DNA of 64,000 nucleotides from CAMLJR01 sp964500675 (GTDB taxonomy: Bacteria > Pseudomonadota > Gammaproteobacteria > Pseudomonadales > CAMLJR01), in assembly GCA_964500675.1 (NCBI GenBank), contig CAZCNY010000003.1, positions 186,001-250,000 of the forward strand, read 5' to 3'. The notes beneath the pieces were generated by a model. That model had not been told where the DNA came from and made no database searches. It saw nothing but the letters and a program-made list of their open reading frames with translations. The position numbers and the translations under genes are program-made. Below, in pieces: positions 43,340-51,398 of this stretch; position 1 is the stretch's first letter; the number at the start of each line of letters is the position of its first letter.

Positions 43340-45055
43340 TTAAGACGTTGCAGCCAATTTCATACCGACGCGCGTGACGCGATCGCCTTCGATCGCCATC
43401 ACCACAAGCTGCACGGGACCGAGTTCGACGCGGTCGCCGATAACCGGGTGACCGTGATGGCGCCGTGCGATCGCTTCGGACAGCGTTAGTGTTTTCAGCT
43501 CGGGCTCGACATCAAAACCGTAAACCGCTTCAAGATCGCCGAGCAGCGCATCGCCGGCGAGCGTGAAATCGCCGAAAAATAAACGCGGCGCCAGGTACTC
43601 CGGTGTTTTCGCGACGAGCAATTTGCCGATCTCGGCAGCCGCCTGCGAATTCGACGCCACCGCCAGCCAATCGCCGCTTTGCAGCGACATGTCGTTTTGC
43701 GGCAACAATAATTCGCGCTCGCGAAAAATGGCGAGCAGCGCGCTATCGGCGGGCAATCGCAATGAGCGTACCGTCATCGTTTCGCTGTGCATTTGCTGCA
43801 TCGGCAATAAATACAATTCGTGATCGCTGTGATCGGGCAGATTGAGCGGAATGCGCCGTTGCGGCAGCAGTGGCGCGGGAACTTCGAGGTGAAACCAGCG
43901 CGCGGCAGAGGCGAGGGAGGTGCCTTGAATCAGCAGCGAAAACAACACCACGATACACGTCACGTCGAACAACAATTTCGCTTCCGGAATGTGCGCCATG
44001 ATCGGAAATAGCGCGAGCACAATCGGCACGGCGCCGCGCAACCCGACCCACGAAATAAATCGTATTTCAGACCACTGCATGCCCATTGGCACCAGGCTTA
44101 GCGTGACTGCGAGCGGGCGCGCGATGAATGTAAGCACCAACGCGATGCCGAGTCCGGGCAGCAGCAACGGCAATAAGTGCGAAGGCGTTACCAGCAGACC
44201 GAGAATCAAAAACAGGCCGAGTTGCGCCAGCCACGCAAGTCCGTCATGCACCTGTAAAATGGTTGAGAGTAATGGCGAACCGCTGTTGCCGAGCCGCAAG
44301 CCAACCAGATAAATGGCGAGAAAACCACTGCCCTCGAGCAGGCCGACGAGTGAAAAAACCAGAATGCCGCCGGTGACGACGAGCAGCGAATACAGACCGA
44401 CCGCAAGATCGAGTTTGCGTACGAGACGCGTTAATACATAACCACCGGCGATGCCGCCGAGCGCGCCAATACCGAATTGCCGCACGAAAAGCAAAAGCGA
44501 ATTCCAATCGAGCGCAGTGCGATGCTGCTCGATCATTTCGAGCAGGAGAATCGTCAGAAAAATCGCCATCGGGTCGTTGCTGCCCGATTCGATTTCGAGC
44601 GTTGCGCTGACGCGCTCGTTGAGATGCAAACCGCGTCCCTGCAACAGCGAAAACACCGCGGCGGCATCGGTGGAGGCGACGATGGTTCCCATCAGCAAAC
44701 CTTGCAGCGGCGGCAGATGCAGAAAAAAAATAGCGGCAAACCCGGTGATGCCCGCGCTGACGAGCACGCCAACCGTGGCAAGCAGCGTTGCGGGTTTAAG
44801 GCCGACGCGAAACGATTCGCTGCGCGTGCGCATACCGCCGTCGAGCAGGATGATCGCGAGCGCGAGGTTGCCGACCAGAAACGCGGTGTCGAAATCGTGA
44901 AACTGAATGCCGCCCGGACCGTCTTCGCCGGCCAGCATGCCCACGCCGAAAAATAACAGCAGCACGGGCAGGCCGATGCGATTCGACAATGGCGTCAGCA
45001 CGATGCTGATCAGCAACAGCGCGGCGCCGATCAGCATCACGTACAGAGTGGTCAT
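43340..45055 (-). CDS. K+/H+ antiporter NhaP2-like (CPA1)
   Basis: 571-residue inner-membrane cation/proton antiporter. Residues ~5-390 form about 12 segments with the motifs GVGMLAGEDGPGGIQFHDFD, LIILDGGMRTRSE-like, and STDAAAVFSLLQG (the acidic ion site). A cytoplasmic TrkA-C-like tail covers ~400-560 (MTVRSLRLPADS, LAVASNSQAAAEIGKLL). The domain layout is that of NhaP2/CvrA. It is convergent with the LOG gene, with 6 bases between stops. Confidence 0.88.
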   Translation of the reverse strand: MTTLYVMLIGAALLLISIVLTPLSNRIGLPVLLLFFGVGMLAGEDGPGGIQFHDFDTAFLVGNLALAIILLDGGMRTRSESFRVGLKPATLLATVGVLVSAGITGFAAIFFLHLPPLQGLLMGTIVASTDAAAVFSLLQGRGLHLNERVSATLEIESGSNDPMAIFLTILLLEMIEQHRTALDWNSLLLFVRQFGIGALGGIAGGYVLTRLVRKLDLAVGLYSLLVVTGGILVFSLVGLLEGSGFLAIYLVGLRLGNSGSPLLSTILQVHDGLAWLAQLGLFLILGLLVTPSHLLPLLLPGLGIALVLTFIARPLAVTLSLVPMGMQWSEIRFISWVGLRGAVPIVLALFPIMAHIPEAKLLFDVTCIVVLFSLLIQGTSLASAARWFHLEVPAPLLPQRRIPLNLPDHSDHELYLLPMQQMHSETMTVRSLRLPADSALLAIFRERELLLPQNDMSLQSGDWLAVASNSQAAAEIGKLLVAKTPEYLAPRLFFGDFTLAGDALLGDLEAVYGFDVEPELKTLTLSEAIARRHHGHPVIGDRVELGPVQLVVMAIEGDRVTRVGMKLAATS

Positions 45056-45313
45056 GCGCGGACTTCCAAATTATCGGAAGCTCACTTTAACAAAAACGGC
45101 CTTAAATGAAGCAATTAACCAATCGCCGCACGGCAAGATATCCGCAGCGGCGTAGGTTTCATCCTACGATGCTACGGCGTACACACCGACTGTAACGCAC
45201 TAAACCGCGCGCTATGCTTGCGCGAAACAGAATCAGGAACGAGTTATCCGAGCACAGAATCATCGCGCCGCATGTCAAGCGCGCGACGTTGAACTACCGG
45301 CGATATCCGACCG
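45056..45313. other. divergent promoter region
   Basis: 258 bases between the NhaP2-like gene and the REC gene; no gene. GTAGGTTTCATCCTAC near 45153 can form a small hairpin. Confidence 0.4.
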
Positions 45314-45706
45314 ATGAGCAAGTTAAAAATATATCTCGTCGAAGACAGCCCCGTGATCACCGAGAATTTGATTGCGACGCTCGAAGAGCTTGCCGATGCC
45401 CAAGTGATCGGCAGCAGCGCAACCGTGTCCGAGGCGATTATCGATTTGACGCGTCTCGACAACGATTGGCAATTGGCGATCGTCGATATTTTTTTGCAGC
45501 AAGGTTCGGGCCTCGATGTATTGGCGGCGTGTCGTGAGCGCAATCAGGAAAGGCTGATGGTGATTTTAAGCAACTATGCCACGCGTGAAGTGCGCAAGCG
45601 TTGTCGCGAGCTTGGCGCCGATGCCGTGTTCGATAAATCCACCGAGCTAGAGGCATTGGTTCACTACTGCTGCGCCGCGGCCATCAATCGATCAATTGAT
45701 TTTTAA
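45314..45706 (+). CDS. single-domain response regulator
   Basis: 130-residue receiver domain with no output domain. It has the acidic pair in YLVEDSPVITENL, the phosphorylated Asp in LAIVDIFLQQGSGLDVL near residue 57, and the Lys in DAVFDKSTEL near 107. It ends 23 bases inside the convergent NarL-type regulator. It lies next to a histidine kinase (46391), whose phosphate it may receive or drain. Confidence 0.9.
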   Translation: MSKLKIYLVEDSPVITENLIATLEELADAQVIGSSATVSEAIIDLTRLDNDWQLAIVDIFLQQGSGLDVLAACRERNQERLMVILSNYATREVRKRCRELGADAVFDKSTELEALVHYCCAAAINRSIDF

Positions 45707-46316
45707 GCGCGTAGTACGTGAGATCGCTGTTGGTTGTAAGCGACATTTTTTCCAGCACGCGCGTGCGATAAGTGCTCACCGTTTTGACGCTCAGCGCCAA
45801 TGCAGCGGCGATCGCGCTCACGGTTTCGCCGCGCGCCAGACGTAGGAAGACTTGAAACTCGCGATCGGATAATTTTTGATGCGCGGCGAGATCGGCATGC
45901 GGCTGTAGTTGATCGGCCAGCAGTTCGGCAACATCGGCGCTGATGTAGCGTTTGCCGCGTGCGAGCGCGCGCACTGCAATGACGATCTCCTCGGGCTCGC
46001 ATTCCTTGTTGAGGTATCCGTTGGCTCCGCGCCGCAGCAGGTCGGTGGCGTAATGTTCGCTCGGGTATGCGCTCAGTATTAATACCGGCAGCGCGGGGGC
46101 GCGCGCGCGAATATTGGCGAGCACATCGATGCCGTTTTGACCGGGCATCGAAATGTCCATGATCAAGACGTCGATATCGCCGCGGCGTACCAGATCGATA
46201 GCTTCGCGCCCGCTCGCTGCTTCGCCGGTGACCGCCATCGCGGTTTGCTCGTTGAGAAACTGCCGTAGTCCCGTGCGAACGATGGCATGATCATCGACAA
46301 TGGCCACTTTAATCAT
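45684..46316 (-). CDS. NarL/FixJ-type response regulator
   Basis: 210-residue regulator with receiver and LuxR-type HTH. Receiver: VAIVDDHAIVRTGLRQFL, phospho-Asp in VLIMDISMPGQNGIDVL near residue 54, Lys near 104 (GYLNKECEPEE). HTH ~145-205: LSDREFQVFLRLARGETVSA, then KTVSTYRTRVLEKM. It is divergent from the CHASE3 histidine kinase, with starts 74 bases apart, so the two are a likely pair. The genes it controls are not visible here. Confidence 0.93.
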   Translation of the reverse strand: MIKVAIVDDHAIVRTGLRQFLNEQTAMAVTGEAASGREAIDLVRRGDIDVLIMDISMPGQNGIDVLANIRARAPALPVLILSAYPSEHYATDLLRRGANGYLNKECEPEEIVIAVRALARGKRYISADVAELLADQLQPHADLAAHQKLSDREFQVFLRLARGETVSAIAAALALSVKTVSTYRTRVLEKMSLTTNSDLTYYALKNQLID

Positions 46317-46351
46317 TTGTCATTTCCTTGCGTCAGTTGTTTGTAGCAGGC

Positions 46352-46385
46352 GACTGCTTAAGGAGCCGATGACTGCTTAAGGAGC
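46352..46385 (+). repeat. tandem 15-base repeat before the kinase start
   Basis: GACTGCTTAAGGAGC at 46352-46366 and again at 46371-46385. Each copy contains an AAGGAG ribosome-site word. The second copy is five bases before the kinase ATG, so the site nearest the start is duplicated. Confidence 0.8.
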
Positions 46386-46390
46386 AAGCG

Positions 46391-47809
46391 ATGCATGACG
46401 TGTGGCGCAATTGGCGCCGGTCCCGAATCAGCGTTCCATTTGCCGTAGTGTTTTCCGTTGCGTTGCTGATGGTCAGCGAAATCAGTTATCACGAATCCGT
46501 CGACGCCGCGAGCGATCTCGACGCCGCCATCGATGCAAGAATACTGAATCAGAGCTTGCTGCGCACCGTGCTTAATGCTGAGACCGGCCAGCGCGGTTAT
46601 CTGATTACCGGCGAAGCGCAGTATCTGCGCCCATACCAGCAGGCGAGCGTGGAGGTGAGACAGAATTTGCAATCGCTGCGACAGCGCTATCGCGGCGACG
46701 CGGACGCGGCCCCCGTGTTTAACGAACTCGATCGCCTGGTCGGTCTCAAGATGGATGAGCTGGCGCGCACGGTGGCGTTGCGTAGCGCGGGCAACCGGGA
46801 CTGGAACGCGATAGTGGAATCCGATGCCGGCATGCATCAGATGGATGCCATTCGCGATCTGGCTTCGCAGCTGATTGCGCACGAGCAGAAAATTATTGTC
46901 GCGGATCGCCGCAACCTCCAGCGCGTATTGCGTCTGAATCGGATCGGCATCGCTGTTTTGGTGGCGGTATGCCTGATTGCATTCGCGATATTTTTGCGCC
47001 AAGCGAATCAACTGCGGCAATTGCAGCAGCGCCAGCGCGAGCAATTATTGAATGAAAATGTCGCCCTCGAAGAAAAAGTGCAGCAGCGCACCATGCGGCT
47101 CGTGCGTCTAATGACGCATTTACAGAAAGTGCGCGAAGACGAACGCGCGCGGCTCGCACGCGATCTGCACGATGAGCTCGGGGCTCTGCTCGTCGCCGCA
47201 AAACTCGATTTGGCGCGGCTGAAAGCGCATCTTCCCGGCACCGATGCGTATATCGCACAGCGTCTGCATCATCTCGGCGATGCGTTGAATCAGGGCATCG
47301 CGTTCAAACGCCGCATTATCGAAGACTTGCATCCCTCGTCGCTGACAAAACTTGGATTGGCCGCGTCGATCGAAATTCTTGCGAAAGAGTTCAGCGAGCG
47401 CACGGGAATCGACGCGCGCTGTAATCTGCATAAGTTGCCATTGCCAACGGATACCGCGTTGACGATTTATCGCTTGGTTCAGGAAGCGCTGACGAATATT
47501 GCCAAGCACGCTCGCGCTGATGCGGTAGCGATATGCATCGCAACGGACGAAGGCGCCATCCGCGTAGAGATCGGCGACGACGGCGTGGGTTTCGATCCGC
47601 AAAAAACGCCCGTGTCCGCGCATGGTTTGGAAGGCATGCGCTATCGCGTTGCCGCGCATGGCGGCGATTTGCAAATTTACTCTACGCCAGGGCATGGCAC
47701 GCGTATTTGCGCGCGCATACCGTCGCAACATCCGCAGTTCCTATCGAACGCACCGGCGCTGCATCGATGGTTTCCTGATCAGAATAAATCCGATAGCGCC
47801 GATAGTTAA
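46391..47809 (+). CDS. CHASE3-containing NarX/DegS-type histidine kinase
   Basis: 472-residue membrane sensor. First membrane helix ~13-32, CHASE3-like periplasmic region ~35-180 (LRTVLNAETGQRGYLITGEA is typical), second helix ~184-203. A coiled coil is followed by HisKA_3 with phospho-His in LARDLHDELGALLVAAKLDL near residue 260. An HATPase domain follows (LVQEALTNIAKHA, GDDGVGFDP, GLEGMRYRVAAHGG). It probably phosphorylates the NarL-type regulator upstream. Confidence 0.92.
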   Translation: MHDVWRNWRRSRISVPFAVVFSVALLMVSEISYHESVDAASDLDAAIDARILNQSLLRTVLNAETGQRGYLITGEAQYLRPYQQASVEVRQNLQSLRQRYRGDADAAPVFNELDRLVGLKMDELARTVALRSAGNRDWNAIVESDAGMHQMDAIRDLASQLIAHEQKIIVADRRNLQRVLRLNRIGIAVLVAVCLIAFAIFLRQANQLRQLQQRQREQLLNENVALEEKVQQRTMRLVRLMTHLQKVREDERARLARDLHDELGALLVAAKLDLARLKAHLPGTDAYIAQRLHHLGDALNQGIAFKRRIIEDLHPSSLTKLGLAASIEILAKEFSERTGIDARCNLHKLPLPTDTALTIYRLVQEALTNIAKHARADAVAICIATDEGAIRVEIGDDGVGFDPQKTPVSAHGLEGMRYRVAAHGGDLQIYSTPGHGTRICARIPSQHPQFLSNAPALHRWFPDQNKSDSADS

Positions 47810-48015
47810 CCTCTGCATATCGGATCAGTCCTACAAGTTCATTCGCGTCGATCCGACGCATCGATGCACTGTCATCCGATGCTACCGCATCTTCTCCAAA
47901 GCTAATCTGAGTACATCGCGCTACGAATGGAATATTGGTCACTGCGGCGGCAATAGAGATGTCGATTCAATACGGTGCCGCTTGTTATTCATTCAAATTC
48001 ATGCGGAGGGGAATC

Positions 48016-48180
48016 ATGTTGCATTACGCCGTAGTTTTTTTTGTTATCGCGTTGATTGCAGCGCTATTTGGCTTCGGCGGAATTGCCGCTGGCGCTGTCG
48101 GCATCGCAAAAATACTATTTCTGATCTTTGCGGTGATGGCGGTGGTTACTTTTTTGTTGAGCTTGTTCAAAAGAGCTTGA
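48016..48180 (+). CDS. DUF1328 family small membrane protein
   Basis: 54-residue hydrophobic protein with two membrane helices. The motif FVIALIAALFGFGGIAAGAV followed by IAKILFLIFAVMAV matches DUF1328 (YtjA). ATG 48016 has GGAGGGG (48005-48011) ahead; a longer upstream reading has no such site. The family is linked to stress response in several gammaproteobacteria but has no known function. Confidence 0.9.
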   Translation: MLHYAVVFFVIALIAALFGFGGIAAGAVGIAKILFLIFAVMAVVTFLLSLFKRA

Positions 48181-48392
48181 GGGCAACCGATCTTCGCATG
48201 TTGTATCGCCCAGCGTACAGGCGATGCGCAAAGACGCTCAGAAAGGCATGCATTGCTTGAAGCGCATTATGCAGTGTCAGCGGCAGCCATTATCCAGTGG
48301 GCACATTGTTGGTTTTGCAGCACTGTTATTTTTTTCGGCATTTTCGGTTTTATACATAGCGAGTGGTTTTGTAAACAGTGAGGAGAAACGCC

Positions 48393-48707
48393 ATGAAACA
48401 GATTAATAAATTGTCCACGGTGATGTTGTTGATCGGTAGTTTGAGTATGGCGGCGTGTGCGATCGGCCGCGAACAATCGAGCGCCGGTCAGTATATAGAT
48501 GACAGCGTTGTTACCACGCAGATCAAAGCGAAGTATGTGAAGAGCGACGCCGTCGATGCCTCGGCGATCAAGGTGGAGACGTTGAAGGGAACGGTGCAGC
48601 TTTCGGGATTTGCCAAATCCGAAAATGAAAAGGATCAAGCTGCAAAAATCGCCAAAACCGTAGCGGGCGTGAAGGAGGTCGAGAACGACATCGTTGTGAA
48701 GCCGTAA
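48393..48707 (+). CDS. BON-domain periplasmic protein
   Basis: 104-residue exported protein. It has a signal ending with SMAACAIG, a lipobox-like Cys near residue 22, then one BON domain: DSVVTTQIKAKYVKSDAVDA, then VQLSGFAK and VKEVENDIVV. BON domains bind phospholipids or stabilise envelopes (OsmY type). ATG 48393 has GTGAGGAGAAACGCC ahead. It lies in a stress-like cluster with the DUF1328 and EncFtn-like genes. Confidence 0.88.
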   Translation: MKQINKLSTVMLLIGSLSMAACAIGREQSSAGQYIDDSVVTTQIKAKYVKSDAVDASAIKVETLKGTVQLSGFAKSENEKDQAAKIAKTVAGVKEVENDIVVKP

Positions 48708-48770
48708 TGCGAAACGATGGCAAAGGCGGTCTCGCGCCGCACTCAAAATTTTGTAGGGAGGAAATGATGT

Positions 48771-49055
48771 ATGGCGCATGAAAATTATCATGAACCGGTT
48801 GCGGAATTGAGCACCGAAACGCGCGACCTGCATCGCGCCATTATTTCTCTCATGGAAGAACTCGAAGCGGTCGACTGGTACAACCAGCGCGCCGATACCT
48901 GCGGCGATGAGGAGTTGAAATCGGTCCTCCGACATAATCGCGACGAGGAAAAAGAGCATGCTGCCATGTTGATTGAATGGATTCGGCGCCACGAAAAAGC
49001 GCTCGACAAGCAGTTGCGCAAATATCTATTCACGGACGCTCCGATCAAAGATTGA
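48771..49055 (+). CDS. encapsulated-ferritin-like protein (EncFtn)
   Basis: 94-residue two-helix protein. It closely resembles the EncFtn family: HRAIISLMEELEAVDWYNQR, then LKSVLRHNRDEEKEHAAMLI and EWIRRHEKALDKQLRKYLFT. The ferroxidase residues of EncFtn would be Glu30, Glu60 and His63 by eye alignment. In known members the protein ends with an encapsulin-targeting tail, and the encapsulin shell gene lies next to it. Here the protein stops soon after LFTDAPIKD and no shell gene is near, so packaging is doubtful. ATG 48771 has GGGAGG at 48756-48761. Confidence 0.87.
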   Translation: MAHENYHEPVAELSTETRDLHRAIISLMEELEAVDWYNQRADTCGDEELKSVLRHNRDEEKEHAAMLIEWIRRHEKALDKQLRKYLFTDAPIKD

Positions 49056-49108
49056 CAAGCGCTCGGTCGCACAACGCAACCGCGGCAAATCGAACAGGAG
49101 TATATGAA

Positions 49109-49510
49109 ATGAAAGCAACGAAAACGGCACCTTTGACTGCGCGACATCGCGCGAAAACCGTAACGGACGCGCCGCGATACCGGGCGGCGGGATTCTTGAG
49201 CATCGCGCTGGCGGGGCTGCTGGTGTGCGGATGCGCGTCGGCGCCGACACCCGCGAATATTTCAATCGGCGAAGCCCTCGCGGTGCCCGATGAAAGCAAG
49301 GTCGTCGTCACCGGACAAGTGGTGCAACAAATCGACAGCGATCATTATCTGCTGCGCGATAACACGGGTTCGATCACCGCGCGCATCGACGCGGATATGT
49401 TCGGCAAGGTCAAGGTAGCACCCGATACGCATCTGCGCATCGGCGGCACTGTCGATCAGGATCACCAGCCGCCGCTGCTCGAAGCAAAAACGGTGCAGCT
49501 GGTTCAATAA
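49109..49510 (+). CDS. OB-fold (YgiW/BOF-like) lipoprotein
   Basis: 133 residues. A basic N-terminal stretch (~1-25) precedes a hydrophobic signal with lipobox LLVCGCAS near residue 41-43, so outer- or inner-membrane lipidation is likely. After it is a small OB domain: VVVTGQVVQQIDSDHYLLRD, TGSITARIDADMF, LRIGGTVDQD. This resembles YgiW/YdeI stress proteins. ATG 49109 has CAGGAG at 49095-49100. It follows the EncFtn-like gene and is probably co-transcribed with it. Confidence 0.78.
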   Translation: MKATKTAPLTARHRAKTVTDAPRYRAAGFLSIALAGLLVCGCASAPTPANISIGEALAVPDESKVVVTGQVVQQIDSDHYLLRDNTGSITARIDADMFGKVKVAPDTHLRIGGTVDQDHQPPLLEAKTVQLVQ

Positions 49511-49526
49511 GCAGCTGGTTCAATAA
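49495..49526 (+). repeat. 16-base tandem repeat at the end of the OB-fold gene
   Basis: GCAGCTGGTTCAATAA at 49495-49510 and again at 49511-49526, back to back. The first copy contains the gene's stop codon. It looks like a recent slip duplication; the second copy lies outside the gene. Confidence 0.85.
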
Positions 49527-49644
49527 ACGATGGCTTCAATAATCCGCTTCGCAGCCAATCCTCTGCACGGGCGGCGCGATATCCGGTAAAATGCCGACCT
49601 TTCGCGTACAGCCCGGGCAGGGCTTTTTCCGAGATTAAAAAGTT

Positions 49645-50880
49645 ATGTCAGATATCAAAAAAGTGGTGCTGGCCTATTCCGGCGGGCTCGATACATCGGT
49701 GATCGTGCGTTGGTTGCAGGACGTCTATCAGTGCGAGGTGGTCACGTTCACCGCCGATATCGGCCAGGGCGAGGAGGTCGAACCGGCGCGCGCCAAGGCG
49801 CAGGCGTTAGGCGTGAAGCAGATTTTCATCGAGGATCTGCGCGAGGAATTCGTGCGCGACTTCGTCTTCCCGATGTTCCGCGCCAACACGATTTACGAAG
49901 GTGAATATTTGCTCGGCACCTCGATCGCGCGGCCGTTGATCGCCAAGCGTCTCGTCGAAATCGCCAACGAAACCGGCGCCGATGCGGTGTCGCACGGCGC
50001 GACCGGCAAGGGCAACGACCAGGTGCGTTTCGAACTCGGCGCGTATGCGTTAAAACCGGGCATCAAGGTGATCGCGCCGTGGCGCGAGTGGAATCTCACC
50101 TCGCGCGAAACGTTGATGGCGTATTGCGAGCAGCACAATATTCCGGTCGACTTTAGTACTAAAGACGGGGCCAAAAACAAAAAGAAATCGCCGTATTCGA
50201 TGGATGCGAATCTGCTGCATATTTCCTACGAAGGCGGTGTGCTCGAAGATCCGTGGACCGAGTGCGAAGAGAGCATGTGGCGCTGGTCGGTGTCGCCCGA
50301 AAAAGCGCCCGATAAGGCGACCTACATCGATCTCACTTACGCAAAAGGCGATGTCGTTGCGATCGACGGCAAAGCGATGAGTGCGGCGACCGTGCTCGCC
50401 ACGCTGAATAAAATCGGCGGCGAAAACGGCATCGGTCGTCTCGATCTCGTCGAGAACCGTTACGTCGGTATGAAATCGCGCGGCTGCTACGAAACGCCGG
50501 GCGGTACAATTTTGCTGAAAGGCCATCGCGCGATCGAATCGATCACACTCGATCGCGAAGTCGCGCACTTGAAAGACGAGTTGATGCCGAAATACGCGAG
50601 CCTGATTTACAACGGTTACTGGTGGAGCCCCGAGCGCATGCTGCTGCAAACCATGATCGATGCCTCGCAGCGGCACGTGAACGGCACGGTGCGTCTCAAG
50701 TTGTACAAAGGCAATGTGATCGTGGTTGGACGTCAGTCCGAGCAGTCGTTGTTCGATACGAAAATTTCGACGTTTGAGGACGACGGCGGCGCCTACAATC
50801 AAAAAGATGCGGAAGGTTTTATCAAGCTCAATGCATTGCGTATGCGTATCGCGGCGGGCAAGGGCCGTCACCTGCTCTAA
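49645..50880 (+). CDS. argG: argininosuccinate synthase
   Basis: 411-residue enzyme joining citrulline and aspartate with ATP in arginine synthesis. Family motifs: VLAYSGGLDTSVIVRWL (ATP pyrophosphatase loop) near residue 8, VSHGATGKGNDQVRFELG near 115, APWREWN, and MSIKxRG-type MKSRGCYETPGG. The length is typical (400-450). The ATG is preceded by AAAAAGTT with only a weak ribosome site. With argA and argE it is the third arginine gene in the window, though far from them. Confidence 0.96.
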   Translation: MSDIKKVVLAYSGGLDTSVIVRWLQDVYQCEVVTFTADIGQGEEVEPARAKAQALGVKQIFIEDLREEFVRDFVFPMFRANTIYEGEYLLGTSIARPLIAKRLVEIANETGADAVSHGATGKGNDQVRFELGAYALKPGIKVIAPWREWNLTSRETLMAYCEQHNIPVDFSTKDGAKNKKKSPYSMDANLLHISYEGGVLEDPWTECEESMWRWSVSPEKAPDKATYIDLTYAKGDVVAIDGKAMSAATVLATLNKIGGENGIGRLDLVENRYVGMKSRGCYETPGGTILLKGHRAIESITLDREVAHLKDELMPKYASLIYNGYWWSPERMLLQTMIDASQRHVNGTVRLKLYKGNVIVVGRQSEQSLFDTKISTFEDDGGAYNQKDAEGFIKLNALRMRIAAGKGRHLL

Positions 50881-50910
50881 TTTTTTGATGAAAATGGATG
50901 ACTCACCGAT

Positions 50911-50943
50911 AAAAAACGCCGGCAAATACCGGCGTTTTTTTTT
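50911..50943. terminator. bidirectional terminator between argG and the Cys-rich gene
   Basis: ACGCCGG-CAAATA-CCGGCGT stem flanked by an A-run before and a T-run after, so it can end transcription from both sides. Confidence 0.88.
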
Positions 50944-50962
50944 GCAGGTTGCAAGCGTTAAA

Positions 50963-51292
50963 TTAATTTGCGTTTTGTCGGCGCTGTTCCATACGTTCGC
51001 GCAATTTTGCTTTCTTCTCAGCGCATGCTTCGGGATTGGCCGCGCATTTTGTTTTCAGTTCGCCGATTCTTTTATCGAGCCTGGCTTTCTTCTCGGCGCA
51101 TGCCGCCGGGTCTTCCTTGCATTTGGCGTCGATTTTGGCGCGAACCTGCGCGCACTTATCGGGGTTGTTGGCGCATGCCGCTTCCAGATTCGGGTACTCC
51201 GGTTCGGCGCGCGCATGTGCAGTCAACGCGAGCAAAAATAACGCGGGAAGCGTGCGGCAGAGAAATGTGGGGCGAAGAGAAGGACTGGTCAT
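50963..51292 (-). CDS. small exported Cys-repeat protein
   Basis: 109-residue protein with a signal peptide (FLCRTLPALFLLALTAHARA, cleavage before EPEY). The mature part has three C-x6-C units: CANNPDKC, CKEDPAAC, CAANPEAC. Each is followed by a Lys/Arg-rich helix (AEKKARLDKRIGELK, AEKKAKLRERMEQRR). The spacing suggests disulfide-closed or metal-binding helical hairpins in the periplasm. The family is not recognised. It is convergent with argG across a shared terminator. Confidence 0.78.
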   Translation of the reverse strand: MTSPSLRPTFLCRTLPALFLLALTAHARAEPEYPNLEAACANNPDKCAQVRAKIDAKCKEDPAACAEKKARLDKRIGELKTKCAANPEACAEKKAKLRERMEQRRQNAN

Positions 51293-51398
51293 GGTCGGGG
51301 CCTCGATGGTTTGACTAAGCGTCTAACGCGGCCAACTACATTCGGTTGACAGCTTCCATGAAAAGATTTTCCAGTGCGTATTCGTTGGGCTTTTTCGT

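Noticed and set aside
48224..48406. 60-codon reading before the BON gene
   Set aside because: Overlaps the BON ribosome site and start, no good ribosome site of its own.
48764..48781. Five-codon reading MMYGA before the EncFtn-like gene
   Set aside because: Too short to support; ribosome site fits the ATG at 48771.
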